Source of the DNA: Sesamum alatum
Lineage: Eukaryota; Streptophyta; Magnoliopsida; Lamiales; Pedaliaceae
Reading direction: 5' to 3'
NCBI GenBank assembly: GCA_034509735.1
Contig: JACGWO010000005.1
Location: 12,355,692-12,419,691 of the forward strand
DNA: 64,000 bases
The number at the start of each line of letters is the position of its first letter. Position 1 is the first letter of the stretch. Below, in pieces: positions 1 through 11,890 of the stretch. The notes under the pieces are model-generated. The model had not been told where the DNA came from. It saw only the letters and a program-made list of their open reading frames with translations, and did no database searches. A program made the translations under genes and the position numbers.

Positions 1-1010
1 GTTAGGTCACATCTCTTAAGAAAGGATGAAGAAGTTGGTAGACTCAAAGAACCTAGAGGTTGGGGACTTGAGCGATCTACCTACTTGTGAATCATGCCTT
101 AAAGGAAAAATGACCAAGAGACCCTTTTGTAGGACAATGTAGGCTTGCCACAAGTGTGTTGGACTTGGTCCATATAGACGTGTGTGGACCACTAAGGACG
201 CAAGCCAGAGGTGGGTTCTCCTACTTCATAACCTTCACCGATGATCACTCACGATATGGTTATGTTTACCTAATGAGGTACAAGTTAGAAGCTCTTGAGA
301 GGTTTAAAGACTTTAGACTTGAAGTTGAGAACCAAACTGAGTGCAAAATTAAAGTCCTATGGTCAGATCGAGGCGGCGAGTACCTTAGTGGCGAGTTTCT
401 CGATTATCTAAAAGAAAACAGTATAGTCTCTGAATGGACACCTGCCAGGACACTGCAGTTAAATGACGTCTTTGAAAGGAGGAATCGAACCCTGTTAGAC
501 ATGGTTCGATCTATGATGAGCTTTATCGAACTGTCCTTGTATTTTTGTGGCTACGCACTGGAAACAACAACCAAGTTGCTAAACTTAGCACCGACCAGTG
601 CCGTGACCCAAACACCATATAACATATGGCACGACAAGCCTGCTTCTACAAATATTTGAGAGTGTGGGGTAGCCCTATATACATCAAGAGGTTAGTGGGA
701 GACAAGTTAGAATCAAGATCTAGCTTGTGCATGGGAGACAAGTTAGAATCAAGATCTAGCTTGTGCATGGGAGACAAGTTAGAATCAAGATCTAGCTTGT
801 GCAGGTTCATTGGATATCCTAAAGAAACTGCAGGTTATTACTTCTATGACCCCTCGGAACAAAAGGTCTTTATTTCGAGGAATGCAGTGTTCTTGGAGAA
901 AGTTTTCCAACGGGTATCCAGCGTGATGAACTGCTCCTTGAGGAATCAAGTGAGAGAAATCAGTCATCAGCGCCAGAAGCTGCAGATGCCTCACTTAGAG
1001 GTTTTACGAT
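1..1010 (+). pseudogene. E1 GAG-pre-integrase end and integrase, broken
   Basis: This segment encodes the integrase that would join element cDNA to the chromosome. Bases 1-150 hold the end of the zinc-binding region, including LGHIS and CESCLKGKMTKRPF. From 156 an open frame reads through the core, with D in LVHIDVCGPL and D in WSDRGGEY. The third acidic residue lies in the DVFERRN segment, where relatives read an E. The frame changes near 650, and a second frame (626-1012) carries the C-terminal part, RLVGDKLESRSSLC to VFISRNAVFLEK. That second frame holds a tripled 12-residue block. A stop near 145 and the frame change make it non-functional. Confidence 0.85.
697..804 (+). repeat. 36-bp in-frame tandem triplication in E1 integrase
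   Basis: Three copies start at 697, 733 and 769, each encoding (M)GDKLESRSSLC. The equivalent part of E2 (near 16190-16225) has only one copy, so the triplication is a local expansion in E1. The length is a multiple of three and keeps the frame. Confidence 0.95.
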
Positions 1011-1165
1011 AAGTACCCAACGGGTCGAGTCACCTCACGAGGTCAACATGCCCCGCATGTCGAACAACCTCACGAGGAGCCAACCCGGTACCTGAACCGC
1101 CAGCTCCTGTCATATCTGCGCCCGCAGTCACCACTGACGTTCTAGTTCTCCGTAGGTTAGCTAGA

Positions 1166-2830
1166 ATGCCTCGTCCTCCCGTGAGGTATGGCTTTCTAGG
1201 CATGACCGGTCAATTGGATAAGGATCATAAGACATACGGGGGCGTGATGTTTGACATCGACTTGGGAAAGTACCTTGAGTCCATGAAAGTCGAAATGGAC
1301 TCCATTAGCACAAACCAAGTGTGGACACTTGTAGACCCACCTAAAAGCGTTAAACCAGTCGGGTGTAAATAGGTTTATAAGCGTAAACTTGGCGTTGATG
1401 GATAAGTTACTACCTTCAAGGCTAGGCTAGTGGCGAAAAGTTACACTCAACGACCTGGGGTCGATTTTGAGGATACTCGTCAGTAGCCATGGCTAAGTCC
1501 ATTCGGATTATGCTTGCCATAGCTGCATGGTATGACTATGAAATATGGCAGATGCAAGCATAGCTGCATGGTATGACTATGAAATATGGCAGATGGATGT
1601 GAAAACGACATTTCTCAATGGTTTCATTGAGGAAGAGATCTATATGGATCAACCGGAAGGATTCATTGTTGTATAGAAGAGCAGAAAGTCTGCCGTCTCC
1701 AAAAGTCCATCTAAGGCCTCAAACAAGCATTCCTTAGTTGGAACATTCGCTTTGATGAAGTCATACAAGGATATGATTTTATCAAAAATGAATATGACCC
1801 ATGTGTGTACAAGAAGGTCAGTGGGAGCTCTATAGTGTTCCTAGTGCTTTATGTGGACAACATTCTGCTTATTGGGAATGACTTTAGAATGTTAAGTTAC
1901 ACTAAAGCATGGTTATCCATGCAATTTTCCATGAAGGATTTGGATGAAGCTTCCACATTCTAGGCATCCAGATCGTCAGGGACAGATCTAAGAGAATGTT
2001 AGGACTAACCCAAAACTCGTATGTAGAGAAAATCCTGAAAAGATTTAACATGGATAACTCCAAACGAGATCTCCTTCCCATGAGGCATGGGATCAAGTTA
2101 TCCAAGAAACAGTGTCCCAAGACTAATGAGGAGCTTGAAAGGATGAAAGGCATCCCCTATGCTTCTGCCGTAGGCAACATCCAATACGTCGTCCACTGCA
2201 CGAGGCCTGACATCGCTTACGTCTTGAGTGTAACTAGTAGATATCAGTCCTATGCAGGCGAGACGCATTGGAGTGCAGTCAAGAGCATCCTTAAGTACCT
2301 AAGAAGGACTAAGGATATGTTCTTGGTCTATGGCAATGGAGAATTGATTTTGGAAGGTTTTAGCGACGCTAGCTTCCAGACGAACGATGACGTTGCCAAG
2401 TCTCAGTCGGGCTAAGCGTTCAAACTCAATGGTGGTGTGGTAGCATGAAAAAGTTCCAAGTAAGAAACCACAACTGATTCCACCACTGAAGCCGAATACA
2501 TAGCAACTTCAGAAGCTTCCAAAGAAGCGGTTTGGATGAGAAACTACATCCAAAAGTCGGGTGTGGTGCCTAGCATTGTCGAGCCTGTGGTTATCTTCTA
2601 TGATAACAATGGAGCAATATCGCAAGCAAAGGAACCAAGATCCCATCACCGATCCAAGCACATTCTTAGATGCTACCACTTTTTGAGGGAAATGGTAGGA
2701 ACATGTGACGTTCGGATGGATCAATTAGCTCAGTAGACAACACAACAGATCTGTTAACAAAGCCTATGTCACAAATTGCTCATATGCAGCATCTTGAGAA
2801 GATGGGGATTAGGCATATGGGCGATTGACT
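1166..2830 (+). pseudogene. E1 reverse transcriptase and RNase H, broken
   Basis: The RT would copy element RNA to DNA and the RNase H would remove the template. The RT start (KVEMDSISTNQVWTLVDPPK) is followed by a TAG at 1370-1372 where E2 has a Trp codon. A 41-bp duplication near 1560 shifts the frame. The catalytic box reads YVDN (1850-1861) instead of YVDD, so one metal-binding Asp is lost. A cleaner frame (1996-2415) covers the RT end and start of RNase H (PYASAVGNIQY, GFSDASFQTNDD). The RNase H tail continues to about 2830 with further stops, including TAA at 2461-2463, which E2 shares. Confidence 0.88.
1519..1600 (+). repeat. 41-bp tandem duplication in E1 RT
   Basis: The segment that encodes AWYDYEIWQM appears twice, starting at 1519 and 1560. 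E2 has one copy (near 16970). The 41-bp length is not a multiple of three, so it shifts the reading frame. Confidence 0.9.
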
Positions 2831-2833
2831 TTA

Positions 2834-2848
2834 GGTCAAGTGGGAGAA
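2834..2848 (+). promoter_or_regulatory. E1 polypurine tract
   Basis: The purine-rich run GTCAAGTGGGAGAA lies directly before the TGTTAGAATAGG start of the 3' LTR. This is the expected position of the plus-strand primer. E2 has the equivalent run at 18245-18256. Confidence 0.8.
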
Positions 2849-4826
2849 TGTTAGAATAGGTGACCGTGAAGCGAATCTGATTGGGCTTATGTAACCTATG
2901 TCGGAACAGTTTCGGTATTTTCCTAATTATCATGAATAAAAAAGTGATATTCATTTGGCTTAATATTTTGTTTGTGTTCACTTACTGCTTTATATTAACT
3001 GTTCACTGCACAAGCAAAGCCCACAGACCGAAACGTCAATCCAGGAAACTGGAACTGCGCATTAGATGGCAGTTCATGAAATCAGTTTCTGTGGATCAAT
3101 CTGAAACTCCAAGTCAAGGAATCTCGAGCTAGGGTATCGAGAATCCGTTTGAGACTTACACTAAGCATATGCAGTTGCATTTCATCAACAAGTGATGAGG
3201 GTCGTCCATGCAATATTAGTGGGTCAGCCAGCTAGGTACCAGCTGACTGAGGTGACTCGTGGGAACCATCATATGGAAGACCTTGAGTAAGGTTGGTCGG
3301 TATGACTTGTATTCCCGGTTCCAACAATACGAATTTGATCCTCAGACTTGAGGGACTACTGAGATCACATACACACCATGTCTGTATCTTAGGTTTGGCA
3401 AGAGGCTACCAAATCAAGTGACTCGGTTGTCATAAGCCCTATCTAGTGCAGTCAAGATGTGTAGTGTGGACAGTAGGTCCTATGAGAGGATCCATCTCCT
3501 GTCAAAAGGGTTGACAGTAATGTCTCACTTTACTTTAAGACTCATCCCCAATAAATCTGTGGCCCCAATAACTGAACAATGGGATGGGATCCCTGTGACA
3601 TTTAGTGTGGACGAGCCAAGGCTTGAGTCAAGAATGAGTACCAACATCCTAAAGATCCATACCCTAGACTGTAGCTGTGAGATACTAGATAGAAGGATAA
3701 ACGTATTGGAGAGCTTAAATGTTCACACCATAAACATTAACCTAGTCTCTAGTGCTATAGACCGTTGCTAGACGGCCACCCATGGTGACGGATTTCCTTC
3801 ATAAGATGATTGGAGATTCGGACAAGTCTAGCTGAAGGTGAACTTAAAGAGTCACACACAATCCGTCGGTGACAAAGGATTTAATTTAGAATTAATCTCG
3901 GGAGGTTGAACAATTTAATTGGATTGAATCGGTTCCCCTTTTTTTGGATTGTTGATTTCTTTAATTAGATTAAATGGAATTAACTAATAAATTAGATTTA
4001 TTAGAAATGAGCTTAAAATAAAAATTAATTATTTAAAGCCCTATGGTTTATTTAAATTGGATTTAAATATTCCATAAATAATCCATCAAGGTGATGGACG
4101 GACGAGATTGAAGTAGAGAGATCAAGGGCCTAGATTAGTTTGACTAAGTCTAAAGTCTAGTTTGACTAGGACTTGACTAGGTCAAAATCCTAGTTAAAGT
4201 ATGCTTCTTAAAGTTGGAATTTGAAGAGGAATATGATTTCACTTCTATAAATACTCCTAGAGGTATGCACATAAGAGATTGATTAACTTGTGAGCACACA
4301 CATACACATACACACCACCGGCCGTGTCTCTCTCTCTCACTCTCGTCCCCTTTCCCTTTTTCCTCCAAGAAAAATTCTAGTTCCTTGTTTAATACAAGTG
4401 GACTTCAGACGAATTGATCACATTAATTAATAACGTTTGATCCACTCGTCCTCCCTAAATACACACTTGATTTCTTGCTAGCACAGGGATCAAGAATCGG
4501 TAGGGTTGCGTTGACGATTTAGAGGATTCCTATCATTGGGATCTTGGTGGCAAAACGTGGAACAACGCGTGTAGCGGTACGAAGATAAAACTACAACCGG
4601 ATAGGTTCTTTAATTATGTTTTTTATTTTCAGCCTATGGCCACCATGATAATTGCATGTTTAGTTTAATCATGAGATACACCAAACACCCGGGAGGTTCA
4701 AGGGAACACCCTTGAACGTGTATTCAACGTTTCTGTTCAAGCATGTTTAATTTCATATTTTTTTTATTTTATATCACGCTTTCGCATTCGCGCTCCTCCC
4801 AGGACGATCCACACGCGATTCTTTCA
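2849..4826 (+). repeat. 3' LTR of E1 (Angela-like), 1978 bp
   Basis: The LTR starts TGTTAGAATAGGTGACC right after the polypurine tract and ends in CTTTCA, giving TG...CA termini. Internal blocks such as GACGGCCACCCATGGTGACG recur in the other Angela-like LTRs of the window (9703, 18257, 21537, 46923, 60228). A TATA box lies at 4244-4254. Short frames inside it are not genes. Confidence 0.88.
4244..4254 (+). promoter_or_regulatory. TATA box of the E1 LTR
   Basis: TCTATAAATAC lies in the last third of the LTR, where the U3/R junction is expected. A closely similar TCTATAAATAG occurs at the same relative place in the LTR at 46923-49202. Confidence 0.65.
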
Positions 4827-4834
4827 TCCATCCC

Positions 4835-5245
4835 ATGTCTTGGTTCTTTTTTACCTTTGATCAAAGGAAGATCAAGTGTGAATCAAAAGGATGCACTAAT
4901 ATATAGTGTTATTCTTTTTTAGTTTTTCTTCCTATGTCTAGTATTTTCTAGCAAGAAGACTAGGATTTCTCCCAGTGAGGTGTGGATGATCTTTAGAGGG
5001 GTTCCTCCATGAACGAGATCCAAATTTGAATAACGGAGCAACACTTTGGAGAAAACATCAAGGTAACTCTCGATTTAGATTATGCGTCTTATGTTTTCTT
5101 CAATAGCCGAAAATGTATGACTTGTTTGTATGTTAATAATCTGCATTTTCATACACTAAATGCTTGGGAGTATTAATGGTACACTCCTTGATTTGGTTTT
5201 TATGTTTTAAATTTCATTGTTTCCACACTTCCACCGTGTGACCCG
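4835..5245 (+). repeat. U5-side fragment of another Angela-like LTR
   Basis: Order and wording match the 3' part of the LTRs at 21537-23731 and 60228-62457: a TTTTCTAGCAAGAAGA block, then GTGTGGATGATCTTTAGAGG, then an AACACTTTGGAG block, then a TGGGAGTATTAATGGTACAC block. Its 5' part is missing where it meets the E1 LTR. E1 may have inserted beside or into this older copy. Confidence 0.6.
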
Positions 5246-6590
5246 CTTCTTTTATATATGGATAAAAATAGAATTTTTTTTATTGGATTTAATGAAAAAT
5301 CTCTTATAAAATGGGTTAATATTATAAAAGGTGTATTATAATTAATGGTATTACAGTGTAATGCTGTAGGGGGTGCGACACCCAAGGTTATTAGTTATTA
5401 CTTATTAAGTTATCAGAATAGTTAATTAGTTTTTAATTTTTTAGTTAGTACATATTACTTAATTGTTATATTAATTAAAATAATAAAATTTAGTTTTTCT
5501 AGAAATAAATATGATATTTGATATATATATATATATTATTAATTATATTTATATATATAATTATAATATACATTACATATAATTTTTAAAAAAAATTAAT
5601 ATTCAGTACATTACCATATACTAGCACCAAATATTGATATTGTTCTAAATATTGAATTTCTTTAAACTTTATTAAGAACTAATTGAATTTTTGGTTCGAT
5701 TTAGGTTCGATTTAGGTTCGATTCGACTAGTTTATCGAATTGTGCACACTCCAACTTTTTCTCTGACTCTGGGTAACTTGGGCTAACTCACTTTCTGGGG
5801 GAACCAATCTAAACATGTAGTGTTTTTTTTTTTTTTTGTTTTTTTTTTTTTTGATTTGATTTGATATGTAGTTTTACCATTAGAAGATAGTTGAAATAAA
5901 GGTGGATGTTACTAAGTAAAAGTAAAAAAGGAAAAAAAAAATGTCAAAGCAAAAGCATATAAAAGATGTAGGTATTGCATACAGATGAATCCACTAATAC
6001 CCTTACTTTGGACATTATTATGAGAGCCGGTTAGAGGAAATATTAGGTGTTAGTATAAATTTAACGGTAACGGCAAACATGCCAAGATAAAGGAGGTAGG
6101 GTAGGAATGGAGACAGGAGGAAAGATCGGTACAAGATCCGTTTTGTTGTAATACATACTGAATAATAAAATAGTATATATTGTTTTAGAAATATGATTGT
6201 ATTTTTTTATTTTGAAAAAATTAGTTTTGTTTAATGTTTACAAGACTTGAAATCCATCTTGTTAAAAAATGGTGAATGATAAATTAAAAAATAAATTTAT
6301 TAATAAATTTGTGTCTATCGAATTAAATCATGACAAGTGATTGGTTATGATGTGCAACACACAATAAGCTCATGGCACGTGAATGATAGTTGATGACGTC
6401 CAATCATCGTCTAACCGTGTCTAATCAACAGAATAGGTGCGTTATTTGGTTGAAATGACGTGTTCATTGGGTGAAATTCTTTGGGTGAAACGATGCGTTC
6501 ATTTGGATGAATTGATGCGTCCATTCGAATGAAGGTCATAACATTTCAAAGACATCTTTTTTGATTGGACATGTCCATTCAGTGACACCT
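5246..6590. other. AT-rich spacer, no gene seen
   Basis: I see only AT-rich sequence, a TA run near 5521-5535, two poly-T runs at about 5823-5852 and a short GGTTCGATTTA repeat at 5693-5722. No frame with recognisable protein content and no clear terminal repeats were found. Confidence 0.5.
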
Positions 6591-6594
6591 TTCC

Positions 6595-6960
6595 AACTTT
6601 TATAAATAGGCCCTCCTATTTCAATTCATTGAATTTATTCCATATATTTATTCAACTTGAATAGCAGTTTATAGCATTTCAAAATGTTAGCAGTAAAAGC
6701 CTGTCGGCTTTTATTAAGAGAGTTCCAAAATAGTATAGTTTGCCATTTCTCAAAGTTTGTAGTGCTGCTACTTTGATATTGTAAGTCGTTGTATCTTGGG
6801 AGATAAATTGTCGTTTTTATTAGCACCAGTGGGGGCGATAATTGTTTTTAGGATAAAAAGTCTAATTCTTGCATCGACTTCACAATACACAATTCACATA
6901 TATCCCTCAAATTCTCCCAACACATCTTGCCCCACTGGAACCCAGCTCTAGACCAGATGA
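6595..6960 (+). promoter_or_regulatory. Promoter-like or LTR-like segment
   Basis: TATAAATAGGCCC at 6600 is a strong TATA-type box. It is followed by a roughly 350-bp transcribed-region-like stretch. Upstream are repeated motifs of the form GATGCGTTCATTTGG / GATGCGTCCATTCG (6490-6525). No second copy, primer site or coding frame follows, so whether it is a solo LTR remnant or an orphan promoter is unclear. Confidence 0.3.
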
Positions 6961-7559
6961 GTTGAACTCGCAACATTCAATTAATTATTTTTAAATAATC
7001 AATATCATTTTCTAAAAGAATCACATTTGTTTTTTTAAATACCGAATAAGTTATTATTATATTAAAAAATATAACTTATTTTGTAAGTATAGCTATACTA
7101 TTAGTTAAGAGGGAGTGTCAGATAACTAACTGAAGTTTACAGTTACTGCATTGCTTAAATTAACTCTACACAATACAATAAATAACAAAAATAAATTAAT
7201 TTGTCATCTTTTTCTTCCTCTTCTACGTTGTATCTATTTCTCTCTCCATCCCCTCCCTCCTGTTATATAATTTTTATTCTTTTCTCTCAAATCAAATTAT
7301 TTTTAACGTCATGTTTTTAAATAATTAATGCATATCAAAATATGTAAGTAAAAAAAATTATATATCACATAAAAAATAGATGGCCCTTTTAAATTGAACA
7401 TAAAATAAGAAAAGTCTATTCGTTGGATGCACCACTACATTTAATGTATAAATAATGATGCGGCTAAAAAGAAGCATTGAATGGACATAATTTGTTTTGA
7501 AGTGAGGATGAATTATTATTAATTGATATAAATTAATTATAATCGGTCAGGTCGAACGT

Positions 7560-7745
7560 TAATATCTAATTGAGATAATTATAATAATTATTTTTTTAAT
7601 TAATAATATCACATAAATTAAATCTAAATAACAATTTATTATTATATTATCAAATAACACCTATTATATAGTAGAACATTATCCCATACAAAGATTTAAA
7701 CCCATGATCAATTTCGCCGATTGAATTAGTCATCATCAACGAACG
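7560..7745 (-). repeat. Possible tRNA-derived SINE remnant
   Basis: Read on the minus strand, 7685-7740 contains GATCATGGGTTTAAATC, which resembles a Pol III box B as found in plant SINEs. It is followed by an AT-rich body. Box A is weak and no target duplication was confirmed. Confidence 0.25.
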
Positions 7746-7749
7746 AACA

Positions 7750-8123
7750 GAATTACTCGTGCAAATAATAGGTCAAAAAGTTAGTTTTTTTGGTGGAAAA
7801 TGTGTAGGTGCACATCTTGACTAACTTAAAGGTTGCATAGTGACAAAATTCAGTGCCAACAAAGCCTATTTTAACGGTGCAAAAACCTGTCATTACCTTG
7901 GAAACAGCATTTCCAAATTACTTGAATGTTGGGATGAGGACATGTGCAAGAACTTTTTTGGGGAAATATTCGTTAGTTTTAAGCTGCTTCGGATGTTGTT
8001 TAGCTATAAGATGCTTTTGTTTCACACACTTCGATGAGAGAGAGGAATTAGAAAGAGATCATTGTACAGGAAAAAAACCAATGTTTAAGGGGGAGTACAA
8101 CACAATGTATAATAAACGGATTT
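7750..8123. other. Spacer, no recognised gene
   Basis: Two overlapping short frames (7840-8037 and 7853-8125) have no recognisable domain, and I do not call them genes. TTTAAGGGGGAG at 8083-8094 resembles a retroelement polypurine tract, but no LTR follows. Confidence 0.35.
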
Positions 8124-8387
8124 AATGTAATTTACTTTCTTGTGATATTGTAAATTAATAAATTATCTCCCTATAAAAAGAAAATAGCAATTAACCTTCT
8201 TGTGTTCTTTAAAATTGAGTCATTTACCTCCCTAGACAGGGAGGTGAATTGCTCCATTTTAAAAAACACGGAGAGGTAAATTGATTCATTTTAAAAAATA
8301 TAGGGAGGTAAATTGCTATTTGATTTTTCATAGAGAAATAATTTACCCATTTGTAATATTATAGGGGGGTTGCTTGCATTTTTTTCC
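8124..8387. mobile_element. Foldback MITE
   Basis: The sequence is a long inverted repeat centred on ACCTCCCT-AGAC-AGGGAGGT (8226-8245). The arms run about 110-130 bp and pair imperfectly; for example, AATAGCAATTAACC on the left pairs with GGTAAATTGCTATT on the right. There is no coding capacity. The AAATAGCAATTTACC wording also occurs in the MITE at 25019-25276, so the two look related. The exact ends and target duplication were not resolved. Confidence 0.65.
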
Positions 8388-8392
8388 TATAA

Positions 8393-9035
8393 AAACACTG
8401 TTTGGATAGATAGAATGAATAGAGGATATTCACATATATTTTGAATTTCCAAAAATTATATATAGGATTAGAAATATAGATAAATTAATTGGCGAATTTA
8501 AATAGACAAATTATAATATTTGAAGAAGATTTCAAGAATGAAGATTATCCCTTGATTTTTTTGCTCTGAATTGCGATCCGAGGTTTGAAAGTTTGTTCTT
8601 TGATGTCGATGCATAATTGATGTAAGATATAATTTGACACTCCTATTCGTGTTTATCTTGTGCATTTTAGACTGTTTTTAATGCATATGTCATTTGAATT
8701 ATCTATCTTTGGGATGTAGGAGTGGTTGTGTCAAGTTTTAACGAAAATAGAACTATAAGAGCCTAATGTCTCAGATGAACACAAAAGAGAGACGAATGAT
8801 ACAACAAAACTGAATACTCCATAAGGTGAGATCACGCCCTATTAAGTGATCGAGCCTGTCTGCACAAAAAGGAAAAACTTTGCAGGATTGTGGCAGAGAT
8901 TAACTTCCTTTTATCACTAGAAGACTAGAAGGCAAGAGGTTGGGCGTATTCTGCTGATAAAAAAGGGTTCATGGGGTTGAAAAAGGGAATCATCCCTCTA
9001 ATTCCATATTCCCTCAATCTCCCAGCTTCTATCAT
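8393..9035 (+). other. Spacer with probable gypsy-type internal or LTR fragment
   Basis: There is no gene. The sequence around 8828-8843 (GAGATCACGCCCTATT) shares the GATCACGCC half-palindrome found repeatedly in the Athila/Tat-like derivative at 37547-42581, followed by similar wording. That suggests an old fragment of a related element, but no boundaries are visible. Confidence 0.35.
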
Positions 9036-9702
9036 TGTGACACCCTCTCAATTATTACATTTCATTTTATAAGAAACTCACATTTAACCCAATAACATAA
9101 ATTATATTTACTCAATTTATTATGTAGACACCACATAATTACTACACTATCAAAATTTTGTATTTACTCATCAACCCTAGCATTTATACATATACGAAAA
9201 GGAGAAAAGTATAGTTTCTAGTTATTACAAATTTAAAATACAACCTTACTGAAAGTCTAATATCTATGTAATTATGCAATTAGAACTCTCAATTCAAGAT
9301 GACACTGCTAACCCACCTAACAAGCCCGACGGCACGATTTATGATCCAATTCGGCTTGTCACTATGACTTGTTCCTTGAAAAAAATGATCGACAAGGGAT
9401 GAGTTGCCTACTCAATAAGTATAACTAATTAGCTTACACACACACTAATACGACAAATTCATGCAATGACACCAACTCACAAATATTAAACATGAAATCA
9501 CCACAAAATCATGAAGTAACCAATACCATTATTATACATCCATCCATAGTACAATACACTTAGAATCATCATTTATTTATTAGGGCCCTGCTTAGCATAG
9601 CTAGAGTATATTCAATGATTTTTGCCGGCTCTCATCATCTTAATCAATATCATGTAATCGTCGGCACAGAGTACCCATCGTACCCCATACTGACCAAGTG
9701 TG
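9036..9702 (-). repeat. Gypsy LTR, first part, split by E2
   Basis: It starts TGTGACACCC like the solo LTR at 10966 and shares internal blocks, such as GGGCCCTGCTTA followed by ATTTTTGCCGGC. It is cut at 9702 by E2. The sequence resumes after E2 at 20024. The strand follows from element F, where the polypurine tract shows that these LTRs read on the minus strand. Confidence 0.8.
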
Positions 9703-11848
9703 TGTTAGAATAGGTGACCATGAAGCCAATCTCATTGGTCTTATGTAACTTGTTTCTGACAGTGATGGTATAAATAAGATATTTTGAATAAAAGTGATAT
9801 TCAGTTCTTAGCATGTTATACTTTGTTGTGTTCACTTTTATTACTATTTAATGCCCAAATAAGGCCACAGACCGGGTTTGTTGATCTAGGAGGTTGGACC
9901 GCGCATAGGTTGGCAGTCATGAATCCAGCCTCTGTGCATCGGTCTAAAACCCTCCAAGTCAAGGACCTCAAGATTGGGTATTGAGGGTACAAGTGAGACT
10001 TGCACTAAGGATTGAAGTCGTGTTTCATTGACAAGTGACGAGAGTCGTTCATGCAATATTAGTCGGCTTGCGTTGGCTGATTGAGGTGACTTGCGGGTGC
10101 AATAAGGATGGTGGATTGCAAGACAGAATCTGTCTCTTGTCAAAGTTCGACAATAGTGTCTCATGTTTACTTTGAGACTCGTTCCCTATAAATCTGTGGC
10201 CACAGTGACTGAACAGTGGGATGGCATCCCAGTGACGTTTCAGTGGGTGAATGAGAACTGCTTAAGTCAAGAATGGGGACCAACGTCCAAATTTCATACC
10301 CTAGACTATAGCTGTGAGATGGAAAACGGAAGGATTGTACTCGTATACATTCGAGAGCCTAAATATTCACGCCATGATTTTACCTAGTCTCTAGTGTCAT
10401 GGACCGTTGCTAGACGACCACCCATGGTGACGGACGAATCCTTGTTATGATATGACCGGTGATTCGCCTAAGTCTAACTGAAGGTGAACCTAAAGAGTTG
10501 CACACAATTCACTGGAAGTAAAGGAGTTAATTTGGAATTAATTCTGTGAGATGAAATAATTCAATTGGATTAAATTGATCCCCATTTGGAGTATCAAGCA
10601 TTTGTAGATCAATTGGATTAGTCGGGCTTGATTCATAAAATAAATTTATGAGATTAGAAGATGGGTTTTCCTTTTTTCAATTAGATTAAAAAGGATGGAG
10701 ATTAATATTGGGCGTAAGTATTAATTAAATTTATACATAATGCCTATTAGGACTTTGAACCATTTAAATTAGATTTAATAAGGTTCATTCCATAAAGCCC
10801 ATCAAGAATGAATTGACGAGATTTGATCAAGAGCATATTGAGATGGATGGCTAGGATGAAATTTTGAATTTGTCAAACCCTTAGTTGACTAGGTAAAAAT
10901 CCTAAGTTAACTAAAGTGTGTCTCTTTGGAAGAGGTTGAGTAGGATTCGAAATGCTAATCCCATGTGTGACACCCCTCCGTAATTACAATCCATCTTATA
11001 AGAAATTCATCTTTCATACCACTAGTTATAATACATCCTCCATAATTGAACCCATTTTACAAGAATATTTTATTAAAACCAATAAATCTCAAAATACAAA
11101 ATTCAATAAAAAATCTATTATCTCTGTAGTTATGTAGCTAGACATCTCAACTTAAGATATCACTGCTGACCTACCTAATAAGACTGGCAGCACGACTTAT
11201 AATCCAATTCAGCTAGTCACTGTGACTTATATCCTAAAAAATACGTGGCAAGGAATGAGCTACCTACTCAATAAGTATAACTAATTAACTTATATATATA
11301 TATATATACACACATATGCAACACGACAAATCTCATGTAACGACATCAACTAATGCATACTAGCCATGCAATCACAATTAATTCAGGAAGTAACACATAC
11401 CAACAATCTCATTAATCCAAAGCATAATACTCAACATGATCATTTAATTTCTTAGGGCGCTGCTTACCCAAGTTGGAGTGCATCACTCAATGATTTTTGC
11501 CGGCTATCATAATCTCCATCACAATCTCATATGATAGCACACACCTCGTCATTAATCATATCATGATACGCCATTGCGGTATATCCCCCAGCTAGGTAAG
11601 CCATCTGTTTGTCTCAATTCACCATATTCCTACCCCATCATTCAGTTTCATTCGACAATCAGTAATCCAAGTTCCCAACAATAACTTCATCATTTAATAC
11701 CATTTAACAATCAAATATAGTATCGCAAAATTATTCATCTGACTCGTACACAATAGTCATAGATAAGCACGTAATAACAATATCACAGACTAAATAACGT
11801 AATTCAGACAAATAACCAATAATCCACAATCAGGTGGACAAATAATGA

Positions 11849-11890
<42 letters not shown>
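11849..11890. repeat. (AC)n(AT)n microsatellite
   Basis: A run of AC dinucleotides passes directly into a run of AT dinucleotides inside the gypsy solo LTR. Confidence 0.95.

Larger units (their letters stand above)
1..4826 (+). mobile_element. E1: Angela/Tork-like Ty1/copia retrotransposon, 5' end outside window, decayed
   Basis: The order of domains is end of GAG-pre-integrase, integrase, reverse transcriptase, RNase H, polypurine tract, then a 3' LTR. This is the Ty1/copia order, with integrase before RT. The integrase and RT wording matches the BARE/Angela family as I know it. The 5' LTR, gag and protease lie to the left of the window. Stops, a frameshifting 41-bp duplication and a lost RT aspartate show that it is dead. 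No target duplication can be checked because one end is missing. The lineage is inferred from protein similarity recalled by eye. Confidence 0.9.

Noticed and set aside
7840..8125. Two short overlapping frames that might be a small gene
   Set aside because: There is no recognisable domain, no splice or promoter support, and both frames are open over the same bases.
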